Positions 39,601-46,325 of a DNA stretch of 64,000 nt are shown here, in pieces. This DNA is from Owenia fusiformis (taxonomy: Eukaryota; Annelida; Polychaeta; Sabellida; Oweniidae), in contig CAIIXF020000008.1 of NCBI GenBank assembly GCA_903813345.2, forward strand, positions 21,436,822 through 21,500,821, in the 5' to 3' direction. Under the pieces are notes generated by a model that worked only from the letters and a program-made list of their open reading frames with translations, was not told where the DNA came from and made no database searches. Each line of letters begins with the position of its first letter. Within the stretch, counting starts at the first letter, position 1. A program made the translations under genes and the position numbers.

Positions 39601-42600
39601 TTTATTTTTTATTGACTTATTCTGCACTCAAAATAAAAGTTTTCATGCCTGTGTTAAACATATACCTGGAATTATACCTGTAATTAAAATGACTTTTTCT
39701 TTTAATAACTCAGAAGCTGTCGGAAGATAGGTTCCAACTCTCTGATGATATAGAGGAGATACGCAAAGTTTTGATCCGCTCAAAAATCCTACAAAAACCT
39801 TATGAAGAAGATCTAGGTTTTATTAGGTCTACCCTGAAAAGGTCAGTTATATTTGATAATCCGCTGCATGATGTGTTTGTTTCATGTTAAAATTATTCTC
39901 AAAATATGTTTGGATTTTAATTCATTTGAATACTATCTGGCCAAAATACTCATCATAATTTTTTGGAGATCTTGTTCCAAAATGACAGGTTGTTCATAAC
40001 ATATTAGATCTAGACACCTTGTAATATGTATTAATATAAAGATAACTTAAAATTAATTTCAATGATATTTGTTTTGGTATTAAGATGGACAGTGCCTGAT
40101 CCAAGGTAAAGTGTGAGCCACTAATACTAGAAAGCTGAGTGACTGCTGTGAATTGATACTTCTGAACAATTCCTGGCCAATGTATCCCAAATTCTTAAAT
40201 ATTTTTATTTCCAAGTCAGGATGATTCATTCATGTATAAACAACTATAATTATACCATTATTGAGATATCCAAAAGATGAAGTATAAAGATTGAAATTAG
40301 AAATATTTTGAAATTCCTGTTATTGACCAGGTTGTGTACAGAAGTAACAAAAAGTTTCCACCTTTGCCAAATTTAATGTCCACATTGCATTTTTATATTA
40401 CATATAATTGCACATATTCTTGAGTTACCCTGTACCTAACGAACCGATATGGTTGATATTCACGTTGGTCATTATTTTCTTATTTATTTACCAAATACTA
40501 TCACACTTAAGTTTGCTGCTATTTAATGTTGCAGGTTTTGTTAACACCCTCGTCACTATAGTTAAAGCGTGTCTGTTAAACAAATTATAACATTTTATTT
40601 TTTAATAATATTTTTGAATTATACCAAATGGGCCTATTTCAGCCATATTCAGACCTCTGTACACTCACTGTGACAATGCTTATTTGATTCTTTCTGTTAT
40701 GCGTATCGGTTATACCATCTATTTATTTCACAAAATAATTCCCAAAAATGGGCAGGGATATAGTAAGAGAGATGATGACCATATATGGAATGTTTAAACT
40801 TGATACAGGTCAATATTTTACTTGGCCTATTGCACAGACCCTAGACATGGCACAAGTAAATCTCGATTTTGCGATGTTGTCTTTGGTCAGTGCACTAGGC
40901 TGTTCTAGTAGTAGCAGCCTCCAACTTACAGATTGGGCTCCATATTGTATACTTATACTCTGGGAGTTCACAATAGGGTGATCCAGAAATAGTGCACCAG
41001 ATGTTGATATTTTCGTATGACTTGATACATGAGGAAGAAAAATCCAATATGGATGCAATTAGTTTGGGTCACCCTTGGATATGAAAGTTACAATGCTATA
41101 ATATGATTTGAGTTATAAATGAACAATTTTACAATGATATAGGGAATCAAGAACCATATGGGATCACTCCATAGAGAGTGCTGTTAAAATTTCAATTTGA
41201 TGATTGATAAAATTCACATTCTATCAGTGACACCAAAAATCCTCATTTTTCAGGATGATGTCAAAAATGATCATGCTTTTCATTGGATAATATCAGAGTA
41301 TGTCACTGTGGGGTAATCCCTATGGTTTCAGGAGTTACATTATCACCAATTATTTGATCCATTAATAGTCATCTTAGCATTGTAATTTCTTTATTTGAAG
41401 CAATAATGCACTATGTGTGTTCCAATTAGATTCTTGCTAGTGTCATTAAATGACAACACATGTATATAATAGTTATAATACAAATAAGTTCATACAACCT
41501 TATTAGATATATTGATGTCTAGATACAGAGTGCTAGTTGTACAGTCCAGTGCAGAGTTCCTGTAATCATAATCTCGCATCAAATCTCTGCTTCCATCTCC
41601 CTCCTCTTCCCTATTGTTCAATATCCCCAACTAGACTATGTTTGAGGGCTTTCGAAAGGGAGGGAGCTTCGACCCTTTCATTGGTATTAGACACGGGTTA
41701 AGTTTATGTACTAATGTTGAATTTTGATTCACAAGTGGTTGCCATCCGCCATCTTCGAATTAAAGGGCTGGCTATGTTCACATGGACTAAATGCAAGACT
41801 AATAAATCAAAACTAGTTCAATAATTTGCCCAAAAGTGAATGATGAGAGCAGAGACTCAAATTGAGCCATTTTGGGAATTGTGCACAGGACTATACATAT
41901 ATATATAGAATCACACATGTAGATGCATTGGCATATCTGTTTTAATGGTAGACATGAGAGTTTCAGGGTGTGCATTTTTAAAATATCATTTTTTATAGTT
42001 AAGGTGGGCCCAGTGGGAAGTTAATAAGATGTTAAAGTGGCAGCAAAGGATAGAAAATGTAAAATGATATACACAGTCTTTCAATAAAAATGCTATTCTT
42101 GCTTTATCAATTCCAATTTTTGTATTTGAAAATAAATTTAAGATGTCTGATCAAGGCTGAATGGAACTGAAGATTAAGATGTACAAATATCAAAATGCTG
42201 GGTCGACACTTTTTCAGGGATATTGCCAAAAAATCCTCTTAGACTTCTAAGAGATTAGGGTTGACAGGTAGACTAAGGGAATGCTATGAGCAAAAAATAT
42301 TGTAAAACTGTGACAATTTTTCAATAAGTTTCTCTAGATTTTTTTCTATCCTTTCTTGTCTCTTTATCACCAAACAACTCATTCTTCTCTGCTTACCTTA
42401 ACTGAACCTGAATTGCAAGGCTACAGGTGTTATTACATGTAGTTTAATACGGCACAAATACTTCACTCATTTTAGGCATAACTTTACTAAATATGCATTT
42501 TTATTAGTTTTAGTTTTAAACCAAGTTGTATAGAGCAGACTAGATCTCACTTCCTGTATACGATTAGTTGGGATCAAAATGGCGCTCTCAATTAGTAGTA

Positions 42601-45600
42601 ACTAATAAATGAGTCCCTCAACTCACTTAATGGTTTAACCCATTGGGCACCCACCGTTGCCCCAAATATTAATAATATTGAATATTAACATACAAAATCC
42701 ATGGAAGTGGTTTCTCTTGCATTAGATTACATTGCTTTAACAGAACAGCATGTCAAAAATAGTCATTTTTAAATAACAATAGAAAATGATTAATCAAAAT
42801 AACTAGAGTAATATTATACTAACAGCCTGGTTGATTTATAAACCATTGTACATGTAGTTTAATTGCTCTGAGTATACATGAATGATAAAGTAAAGCTTTT
42901 CACTACCATAGAAAGTTACATGTATTTAGCATTTAAGGTGGGCCATGTGGGATAACTTTTGAAACCATATGTGTTAAATGTTCAGGTTAATTAGCCTGAT
43001 TATTCATTCTATTTAGCCTACCTTAAACGAACCAGCTAAGGGAGAGCAAACTTGAATATAAAACTTGTTTGACACTGAATGATAGCTTTATGGGATCTCC
43101 ATGCACTTGGGGAGGTACAGCTGCAGTAGGACAAAAGTTTAAACCTTTCTGGCCATCGTAACCCTTTTCAAATTGTTTAATATGCACTGTTCCTTTATTT
43201 GTATATTCGTGAATTTTGTAATGTCTGCTTGGAGATGAGAAGTCAAGTTTGCTCTGTCTGGGTCAGATAAACCATAGTCTACATATGCCATGCCCATAAT
43301 ACTATTCTATTATCCACATACTGGTATTTTGCTATGCCCACATACATGCTTGTGCCAACTGTCAATACCACTGCATCTTGCCCCTATTCATTATGCTAAA
43401 GATTTTCTTTCATGTTACCCCTACCCCTATATAGAGAAGGATGTCACTGAATTTGCAATAGTTCTCCCTTGTGAAAAATTGCAGAACTAAACATGATACC
43501 TTCACATTAAAAGTTCCATTACCTAGGCCTGTCTGCATGATCATGCTCCCCCCCCCAGACCCCCAACCTGCTTTCACATTAGGGTAATATTAAGGAATGC
43601 AGATTTGGTTCAAAAGAATACAACATCCTTCAACAAACGAACTAACAGCCCTGACTACACCATATAGTTACATACTCTATTCCTACTACAAAATTTCCCA
43701 ATTGGTTTTCGTGTTTTGTGTAATAAAAACTAATATTTCCTTTATAGGTTTCACAGAACCCAGTTTGACAAAATATCTATGCCAGGAGCCAGTAATGTGC
43801 GCCTCAGTCATTTCAAGCCTCCATTTTGGTCAAGTTCAAAAACAGAAATGCGACAATCGTTGATGCTATTTGAGAGCCAGGAGCTAGAGGATGTTGCAGT
43901 GAAGATGTTTAATTCTTCCTTGATTTATGCAGGCATTGAAACTGGAGGTACTGAATGTTTGTAGTTTTGTTGATTTTTCATATTGTTGTTTTACTCTGCC
44001 AGTGCAGAATTATATATGTAAAAGTATGTTTGTGGGATGCTATATTCAAAAGTAATATCAAAAGTAATATTAAAGAATGCTCTTTCATTAAGAAATATGC
44101 AAGACAGTTTCATTAGATTTCATTAGAGCAGATCTAGTGTTCCACTTATACATTTAATTTCATTTTACCAGATTGTCACTTTTGGATAATTTTATTGTGT
44201 TGTTTTACAAAGACCAATTTTTCTTGTTAGGTTTGGAAAGTAAAGACCATGCTGTTGTCATACAAACACTGATAAGTAAATGCCTGGAAAATAGTCAGCT
44301 CTGCAATGAATTCTTTCTTCAGCTTATCAAACAAACTACAGCCCAACCAGGTAATGCATAAGAAAGATGACTATTTTTGTTGTGACAATAGGTTGAGACA
44401 GGATTGAATTACAATGTTTTATTCCTCAAGAGTGAAAGTATATTTTAGCTTGATGCCCAATAGCCTGTTTCATTCATTGCAATATTTGATATTTTATTAT
44501 ATTAGTTTGTAACCATTTACATGATCCCATCTTATTTCATTGAATAATAATATTCATAATATGAGAATTAAACAATTTCTATACAGGCCTGTAACCAGGG
44601 GGGTTCGATGGGTTCGAGCGAATTCTTTCAAAATCATGCATTTTTGCATCATTCTGAGCATTTTTTATGTGATTTTGGCCATTTTTGAACCGAAATTGTC
44701 AAAAGTGAACCCCCTGGAATTTTTCAAAAACTGAACCACCCTTGGCAAATCCTGGCTACGGGCCTGCTATAATGTAAACAAATGTCTTGGTTTATGCACT
44801 TGTGCTTGTTGTTTATTTACTATAGAGCCCGTTGGTGCAGTAAGTGCTAACTACTGGCAGATGTTGTGCCTCTTGACGTGTGTCATGGTTCCTGCCAACA
44901 AGGACATCCTCACATACTTGCGGCTTCATCTCCGTCTCACAGCTACAGACACAAACTGCACTGATGGCAAATATGCAGCCTACTGCCTCCAGGTAGGCTT
45001 TCTTGTTTTTTTCAGAAATGTCCTCTTTGTTCTGTTGTTTCAGAAATTTTCCTTTTGTTCTGGTCATATATTGACTCCTACATTTTGAAAGTGTCCAGAA
45101 AGCAAAAAATAGCATCTTAAAATTGTAAAAGGAGGAGGGAAAGTATCGCAACAGATTTTATACAGTCATATGTTGGATTTTGTCTATTTTCTGAGGATTT
45201 AAACAGGTGCATATGTTAGACCAATGCATTACCTCCAGGAAAAGCACTCCTAAAGATGATAAAATAATTTTTTGACTTTGAGACATTGAAGATGCAAACA
45301 ACCCACCCACCTGTTTTTTCTGAAATGTTTTCCTGATTTTCAACCCCTTCCTACTTTTCTAATTTTTCTTGCATTAATATATTGTGTTTTGACACACAAT
45401 TAACCCCTTTAAAGGAATAAGTGATTCCTTTTAAATAAAGTGGAAAACAATATTTCCCATGTTATTTTCCCATAGGGAAAATTCATGTGATCCATTGCTT
45501 TCAGCTAATTTTGGTCACCCATAATGGATATCTTTAGAGCCCCCCAAAGAATCATTCCTTTAAAGGGGTTAATTGTGTGTCAAAACACAACATATTGATA

Positions 45601-45978
45601 CAAGCCTAACACTAAGATATATCAATTTAACAAGGCTTTTAATCATACATAATACCTATATATTTCATTTTCTCATATACAAAAAACTATACTATGGTTG
45701 TGTATTATACAAATATTGATGTCTCTTGAAGTTACCATCAGAATTATATCTCTGCTATGTTAAACAAGTCACAGAATATAAAACTATGTAAAATAGATGC
45801 ATGTTGTTAATATTTGATATGCGGTGATTTGGTAATGTTATGAGAGTTTATAATGGAGAGCTAAGATGTACAGTTACCGTGTATTGAAAACTAATATGAC
45901 CCTTACTGTATCTTACATTTCCAGTTACCTTCCCTTGAGCGGTGGAAGATATTGTTAAACTGTGGCGCCCACGCATAA
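11350..45978 (+). CDS. MyTH4-FERM-MyTH4 protein, unconventional-myosin-tail type
   Basis: Gene-level entry. Exons: 11350-15694, 16001-16006 (possible microexon), 19223-19333, 27751-27975, 29726-29860, 30250-30408, 31014-31084 or 33427-33497, 35915-36107, 36333-36430, 36760-36850, 37243-37508, 38116-38236, 39714-39841, 43748-43947, 44231-44350, 44826-44992 and probably 45925-45978. All junctions keep frame, giving about 2,160 residues in the window. Order: about 1,400 disordered residues; MyTH4 (FAKEYF, then RDEIYCQLLR); FERM F1 (CRVYFLDDKTKAL), F2 (FVFCKRIF) and F3 (GSTMFLVNYKG); a second MyTH4 (HFKPPFW, NEFFLQLIKQTT). Such tails bind cargo or microtubules in actin-based transport. No SH3 separates FERM and MyTH4-2, which favours a class XXII-like layout over class VII. 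No motor or IQ exon is visible, so the class is unproven; a motor-less MyTH4-FERM protein is the alternative. Confidence 0.85.
15695..16000. other. Intron, donor side of the giant exon
   Basis: AT-rich intron sequence ending in a strong acceptor (TTGCTTGCAG) at 16000. No other feature is seen. Confidence 0.5.
16001..16006 (+). CDS. Candidate 6-nt microexon (Ala-Pro)
   Basis: GCACCG is bounded by a textbook acceptor (TTGCTTGCAG) and a textbook donor (GTGAGT). It is in phase 0 with both neighbouring exons, so it would insert Ala-Pro into the early MyTH4-1 loop. A longer exon from this acceptor meets a stop within twelve codons. Chance pairing of splice signals remains possible. Confidence 0.35.
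16007..18022. other. Intron, AT-rich
   Basis: Nothing coding or repetitive is recognised apart from AT-rich runs such as the TA run near 16788. Confidence 0.4.
18023..18154. repeat. Palindromic MITE-like hairpin
   Basis: The arm TCCTATGATTTACTCGTGAT at 18023 is matched in inverted orientation by ATCACGAGTAAATCATAGGA at 18135-18154. The loop contains a second inverted pair, GATATCTGCAC/GTGCAGATATC, around GAGCGTAGCGAG. It sits in the intron before the 19223 exon. Confidence 0.8.
18162..18445. repeat. Inverted-repeat element bounded by TTTATTCCATAGTTA
   Basis: The 15-bp end TTTATTCCATAGTTA (18162) is perfectly inverted at 18431-18445. It abuts the neighbouring palindrome, and both ends share the TATCCTATGA phrase, so it may be part of one nested element. 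A 78-codon minus-strand open stretch inside has no recognisable homology. Confidence 0.5.
18640..18925. repeat. Low-complexity TTTTTCAAAAA tract
   Basis: Runs of TTTTTCA/AAAAATC and short near-palindromes fill this tract. The overlapping open frames here translate to Phe/Lys/Ser strings and are an effect of the simple sequence, not genes. Confidence 0.7.
18931..19053. repeat. Palindromic MITE-like hairpin
   Basis: The arm TGATTTTCAATATGAATTTT (18931) pairs with AAAATTCATATTGAAATCA ending at 19053, continuing into TATTCCA/TGGAATA. The loop carries GACGCTCGTTCGGTC. It resembles the 18023 palindrome in layout but not in sequence. Confidence 0.75.
19223..19333 (+). CDS. MyTH4-1 exon with NAGNAG acceptor
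   Basis: 111 nt, phase 0/0, coding for 37 residues from ELSYDEMTRYM to SSAISIFK, the second helix block of the first MyTH4. The acceptor reads TTTTAGCAG, so splicing at 19220 would add one Gln in frame. The donor is AAG/GTACAG. Confidence 0.85.
19334..20038. other. Intron, AT-rich
   Basis: No supported feature is seen between the MyTH4-1 exon and the TIR element at 20039. Confidence 0.4.
20039..20518. mobile_element. TIR MITE with TACTGTATTTGCCGTAG ends
   Basis: The left end TACTGTATTTGCCGTAG is perfectly inverted at 20502-20518, and the match continues imperfectly into GGCGC/GCGCC. It lies in TA-rich flanks, compatible with a TA target. It is 480 bp and carries no coding potential. Confidence 0.85.
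20614..21484 (-). mobile_element. Mariner/Tc1-like element with transposase C-terminal remnant
   Basis: The ends TACAGGGTGTCCGGAAAGTA and its inverse (GGACACCCTGTA at the right) form TIRs of about 30 bp flanked by TA. On the minus strand, about 21260-20940, a remnant reads YSPDKASLDFYLNDHLKAIF, then ISNLRDGQQRFCQVFE and FESPVKMHQECIDNG. YSPD-x4-DFYL-x3-LK is the third catalytic Asp region of Tc1/mariner transposases. Most of the transposase is missing and the copy is interrupted, so it is a dead non-autonomous derivative. A second copy lies at 51970-52524. Confidence 0.8.
21485..23384. other. Intron, AT-rich
   Basis: No exon or clear repeat family is recognised in this part of the long intron between exons 19223-19333 and 27751-27975. 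Confidence 0.4.
23385..24640. repeat. Diverged satellite, about 165-bp units with GCCATTTTGGATTTTCCGTC
   Basis: Six to seven units recur near 23572, 23680, 23843, 24002, 24221, 24390 and 24557. Each has GGCAGCCATTTTGGATTTTC, AAATCTTGTCTGTAAAGTCT, AATTTTCAGGGATGATTCTT and ATCTGATTAGTTTTTTGGCA in that order. It is related in order and wording to the satellite inside 24897-26992. Confidence 0.85.
25220..26575. repeat. Higher-order satellite inside the TTAA element
   Basis: Five units of about 125-170 bp are grouped into two larger units of roughly 620 bp (about 25250-25850 and 25850-26450). Their shared linker contains TTGACCAAATT, a CTTCAGTGACCTTGAAAAGG phrase and AGGTCAGCTTAATTAC. The two larger units are nearly the same, so the second duplication is the younger one. 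Confidence 0.75.
26763..26800. repeat. 9-bp microsatellite (AGACAGGTG)
   Basis: Four perfect copies of AGACAGGTG lie at the inner edge of the right arm of the TTAA element. Confidence 0.9.
26993..27750. other. Intron end
   Basis: AT-rich DNA ending in a T-run and TTTTTTTTAG acceptor. Nothing else is seen. Confidence 0.5.
27751..27975 (+). CDS. MyTH4-1 core exon
   Basis: 225 nt, phase 0/0, 75 residues from DLHKILKSDLKSE to VPSRTLLK. It contains ELRDEIYCQLLRFTTD, the MyTH4 signature helix (compare ALRDEIYCQI of myosin VII), then WFLMALSVVSFVPS. The donor is GTATGA. Confidence 0.95.
27976..29079. other. Intron, AT-rich
   Basis: No supported feature is seen until the Harbinger-like MITE at 29080. 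Confidence 0.4.
29080..29492. mobile_element. PIF/Harbinger-like MITE with 51-bp TIRs
   Basis: The end GGGGAGGCATCAAAAGTTCG is inverted at the right edge, and the match runs 51 bp with two mismatches. TAA on both sides fits the 3-bp TWA target duplication of PIF/Harbinger elements. The subterminal regions hold G-runs; there is no transposase. It lies in the intron before the 29726 exon. Confidence 0.8.
29500..29669. repeat. GTTCCACTT-rich dispersed repeat, copy 2
   Basis: Related to 395-540, with the same GAGGTTCATTTAACATTA core and TTTCACAGTA end. It sits within 10 bp of the Harbinger-like MITE and 56 bp from the next exon. Confidence 0.6.
29726..29860 (+). CDS. MyTH4-1 end exon
   Basis: 135 nt, phase 0/0, 45 residues YVVCHIKAHM through GHYATYCLEHLKLTV to PPSTAEIE. 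YATYCLEHL is the terminal MyTH4 helix, and PPSTAEIE matches the conserved PPS-x-E-x-A that leads into FERM. Acceptor TTTCAG, donor GTAAGT. Confidence 0.95.
30250..30408 (+). CDS. FERM F1 exon
   Basis: 159 nt, phase 0/0, 53 residues. AVKSRNPIVCRVYFLDDKTK, SIDPSDTAGDM and KKIGLKTSYGWELYD form the ubiquitin-like F1 strand-helix pattern of MyTH4-FERM tails. The donor after TATGAT is GTAAGT. Confidence 0.95.
30409..31013. other. Intron before the alternative exon pair
   Basis: AT-rich DNA with no repeat family recognised. It ends in CATTTTATTTTAG. Confidence 0.5.
31014..31084 (+). CDS. FERM F1/F2 linker exon, version a (alternative to 33427-33497)
   Basis: 71 nt, enters in phase 0 and leaves with two bases over. 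It codes for RTPNYLRHIHRHEYVADI then LYQWE, the end of FERM F1 (HEYVADILYQWE is like the HEY-ADV-WE of other MyTH4-FERM tails). It joins in frame to 35915. The homologous exon at 33427 has the same length and phases, so only one of the two can be used. Confidence 0.9.
31085..32363. other. Intron between the two alternative exons, left part
   Basis: AT-rich DNA with no supported feature until the small TTAA element at 32364. Confidence 0.45.
32364..32445. mobile_element. Small TTAAGGT MITE, copy 1 (82 bp)
   Basis: It starts TTAAGGTTGGCC and ends CAGACTACCTTAA, inverted TTAA-bounded ends. It aligns with 42933-43026 over its whole length, including GATTATTCATTCTA near the right end. Confidence 0.7.
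32850..33170. repeat. GGGCCC-rich degenerate repeat
   Basis: Many GGCCC and AAGGCC phrases, flanked by AGATCTGGGAACC and CACGCCAGTGG. It resembles the G-rich MITE class around 44584 but has no clear terminal inverted repeat. Confidence 0.4.
33427..33497 (+). CDS. FERM F1/F2 linker exon, version b (alternative to 31014-31084)
   Basis: 71 nt with acceptor GTATTTGCAG and donor GTAAGT, the same phases as 31014-31084. It codes for STPKHMRHIQSNEHLADI then VSQWE; 12 of 23 residues match version a (TP, RHI, E, AD, I, QWE). Inclusion of both would add 142 nt and break the frame, so it fits mutually exclusive splicing. The changed residues are mostly surface-type (Tyr/His, His/Gln, Arg/Ser, Tyr/Ser). 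Confidence 0.9.
33498..34344. other. Intron, AT-rich
   Basis: Poly-pyrimidine and TTTTCAAAAA runs near 33660-33720; no exon is seen. Confidence 0.45.
34345..34444. repeat. 25-bp tandem repeat
   Basis: Four units starting GACAAAGAACCTTATTTATG, the last one degraded, at 34345, 34370, 34395 and 34420. Confidence 0.85.
34520..35490. repeat. 39-bp minisatellite, about 24 units
   Basis: The unit reads ATGCTTGGGTAGCACCACTA then TGACATGCTTTTGAATGAC (39 bp). Because 39 is a multiple of three, the minus strand stays open in two frames, one giving a 13-residue repeat VLPKHVIQKHVIV. The array lies in the intron before exon 35915, on the opposite strand from the gene, with no start, splice or regulatory context of its own. 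I treat it as non-coding. Confidence 0.9.
35491..35914. other. Intron end
   Basis: AT-rich DNA, then the TCCATTACAG acceptor. Nothing else is seen. Confidence 0.5.
35915..36107 (+). CDS. FERM F2 exon
   Basis: 193 nt, enters in phase 2, leaves in phase 0. It codes for EGFSTSHTCKHHSVHV, FVFCKRIFQPLGV and NLMYAQAVYNVVK. FVFCKRIF corresponds to the W-L-FFRK/V-F strand and helix at the F1-F2 border, and the rest is the first F2 helix (D-x-x-E-x-x-L-x-Y-x-Q). It accepts either 71-nt upstream exon in frame. Confidence 0.95.
36333..36430 (+). CDS. FERM F2 exon
   Basis: 98 nt, phase 0 to 2. LDAYQASEDLALRLAGLQAQ then VTLGPYEEDKSF is the F2 acyl-CoA-binding-protein-like helix (A-x-x-LA-x-LQ-x-Q). Acceptor TCATTACAG, donor GTATTC. 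Confidence 0.95.
36760..36850 (+). CDS. FERM F2 exon
   Basis: 91 nt, phase 2 to 0. YDDVEQYLCPRLVSCGKHRN then LSRDIERSHK continues F2. Acceptor TATTGTAG, donor GTAAAA. Confidence 0.9.
36940..37045. repeat. CCATA/CTATA pentanucleotide microsatellite
   Basis: Perfect TACCATACCATACC repeats grade into TACTATACTATAC in the intron before 37243. Confidence 0.9.
37243..37508 (+). CDS. FERM F2 end and F3 exon
   Basis: 266 nt, phase 0 to 2. WLAAGKSKLDAQTDYLQLMD closes F2. GSTMFLVNYKGEWAYG, FIAISIDSIRFVSIQD and HVYSYDEIEKIVIDD are the beta strands of the PH-like F3 lobe (compare GV-F and SFPEI of myosin VII FERM). The donor is CAA/GTAAGA, so the genomic reading frame ends in the intron right after. 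Confidence 0.95.
37530..37870. repeat. Diverged tandem repeat, about 26 bp (AAAATACAGGGTGGTCCAA)
   Basis: About twelve diverged units of AGTAAGAAAATACAGGGTGG with TCCAA. They start some 20 bp after the donor of the F3 exon. Confidence 0.75.
37871..38115. other. Intron end
   Basis: AT-rich DNA to the GATTGTAG acceptor; nothing else is seen. Confidence 0.5.
38116..38236 (+). CDS. FERM F3 exon
   Basis: 121 nt, phase 2 to 0. SEIETCQKCYMFEIDAKDDF then KDLIAAYSPQHISWRSIHPV includes the last F3 strand (YMFEID) and the C-terminal helix (DLIAAY). Donor GTAAGT. Confidence 0.95.
38557..39559. mobile_element. Mariner-like MITE, 1.0 kb, with about 125-bp TIRs
   Basis: The ends TACAGGGTGGTCCAAAAAAA and its inverse (TTTTTTGGACCACCCTGTA) are TA-flanked. 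The inverted match extends inward, with gaps, through GTGAACCCCTGCAA, CACATGTTGTAGAG and AAGGTCTAAAATTT for about 125 bp. No transposase remnant was recognised. It lies wholly within one intron. Confidence 0.85.
39714..39841 (+). CDS. Linker between FERM and MyTH4-2
   Basis: 128 nt, phase 0 to 2. KLSEDRFQLSDDIEEIRKVL then IRSKILQKPYEEDLGFIRST. It is short and helical-looking; there is no SH3 sequence between the FERM and the second MyTH4, unlike myosin VII. Confidence 0.9.
39842..41998. other. Intron, AT-rich
   Basis: First part of a 3.9-kb intron. No exon or firm repeat family is recognised. Short open frames at 40408-41058 show no homology or splice context. Confidence 0.4.
41999..42401. 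mobile_element. TTAAGGTGGGCC MITE, copy 2 (403 bp)
   Basis: It starts TTAAGGTGGGCCCAGTGGG and ends CTGCTTACCTTAA, with TTAA at both ends. It shares ends with 32364-32445 and 42933-43026 but has a longer interior. Confidence 0.65.
42933..43026. mobile_element. TTAAGGTGGGCC MITE, copy 3 (94 bp)
   Basis: It starts TTAAGGTGGGCCATGTGGG and ends TTTAGCCTACCTTAA, with TTAA at both ends. It aligns along its length with 32364-32445. Confidence 0.7.
43027..43747. other. Intron end
   Basis: A C-run near 43550 and AT-rich sequence lead to the CCTTTATAG acceptor. No other feature. Confidence 0.45.
43748..43947 (+). CDS. MyTH4-2 first exon
   Basis: 200 nt, phase 2 to 1. RFHRTQFDKISMPGASNVRL, HFKPPFWSSSKTEMRQSLML and AVKMFNSSLIYAGIETG. 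HFKPP and AVKMFNSSLIY are the opening motif and second helix of a MyTH4 domain (compare EHFRPPP of myosin VII MyTH4-2). Confidence 0.9.
44231..44350 (+). CDS. MyTH4-2 exon
   Basis: 120 nt, phase 1 to 1. LESKDHAVVIQTLISKCLEN then QLCNEFFLQLIKQTTAQP. NEFFLQLIKQTT aligns with RDEIYCQLLRQTT, with the usual Asp-Glu-Ile-Tyr replaced by Asn-Glu-Phe-Phe. Confidence 0.9.
44584..44766. mobile_element. CAGGCC MITE with 5-bp target duplication (CTATA)
   Basis: The ends CAGGCCTGTAACCAGG and CCTGGCTACGGGCCTG are inverted, with CTATA on both sides. The same element in inverse orientation lies at 55984-56185, sharing AATTGTCAAAAGTGAACC-like interior wording and GCATGATTTTGAAAGAATT. It lies in the 44351-44825 intron. 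Confidence 0.85.
44826..44992 (+). CDS. MyTH4-2 exon
   Basis: 167 nt, phase 1 to 0. EPVGAVSANYWQMLCLLTCV, MVPANKDILTYLRLHLRLT and DGKYAAYCLQ. WQMLCLLTCVMVPANKDIL is the W-x-L-x-x-L-x-x-x-x-x-P helix, and YAAYCLQ is the last MyTH4 helix. The donor is CAG/GTAGGC. Confidence 0.92.
45381..45591. repeat. Palindromic MITE with about 45-bp arms
   Basis: TTTTGACACACAATTAACCC and CTTTAAAGGAAT are mirrored at the right by ATTCCTTTAAAGGGGTTAAT and TGTGTGTCAAAACACAA. It lies between the last MyTH4-2 exon and the presumed terminal exon. Confidence 0.85.
45925..45978 (+). CDS. Possible terminal exon
   Basis: Acceptor TCTTACATTTCCAG, phase 0, then 17 codons LPSLERWKILLNCGAHA and TAA. After YAAYCLQ this resembles the loose C-terminal MyTH4 pattern L-E-R-x-x-x-x-x-x-G, which supports it. 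It would end the protein without a second FERM. No clear AATAAA follows nearby. A competing acceptor at 46818 gives YGFRNAIPD and stop, but lies inside a transposon. Confidence 0.4.
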   Translation, partial: LPSLERWKILLNCGAHA

Positions 45979-46325
45979 TATATGAACAAATGATCAAACC
46001 CCAGAGTTTCCATGTCTTATAAGTCGGATTTAGTTCAAATATCAAAGCATTTGGTCAACTATAAAGTAGTTTAATTCGATGAAAACTAAATATATCGAAA
46101 TCTCTAAATTCTATGGATTTTTTAATCATCAAAAATGAATGTACATGTATATTTTTTTTACTAATAATTTTTTGGTTTCTGGAATAAGTATATTATACAG
46201 AACTTTAAAATATAGCTAAATTAATAGCTATGTTAAAATAAGTCATTGCATTATATATGGAGTTAAGGGTATATTTACCACTTTATATTTCATATACAAG
46301 TATATAAAGTAATTTCAGTCATCTA
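45979..46325. other. Stretch after the presumed gene end
   Basis: AT-rich DNA, possible 3' UTR. No polyadenylation signal I can defend. Confidence 0.3.
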
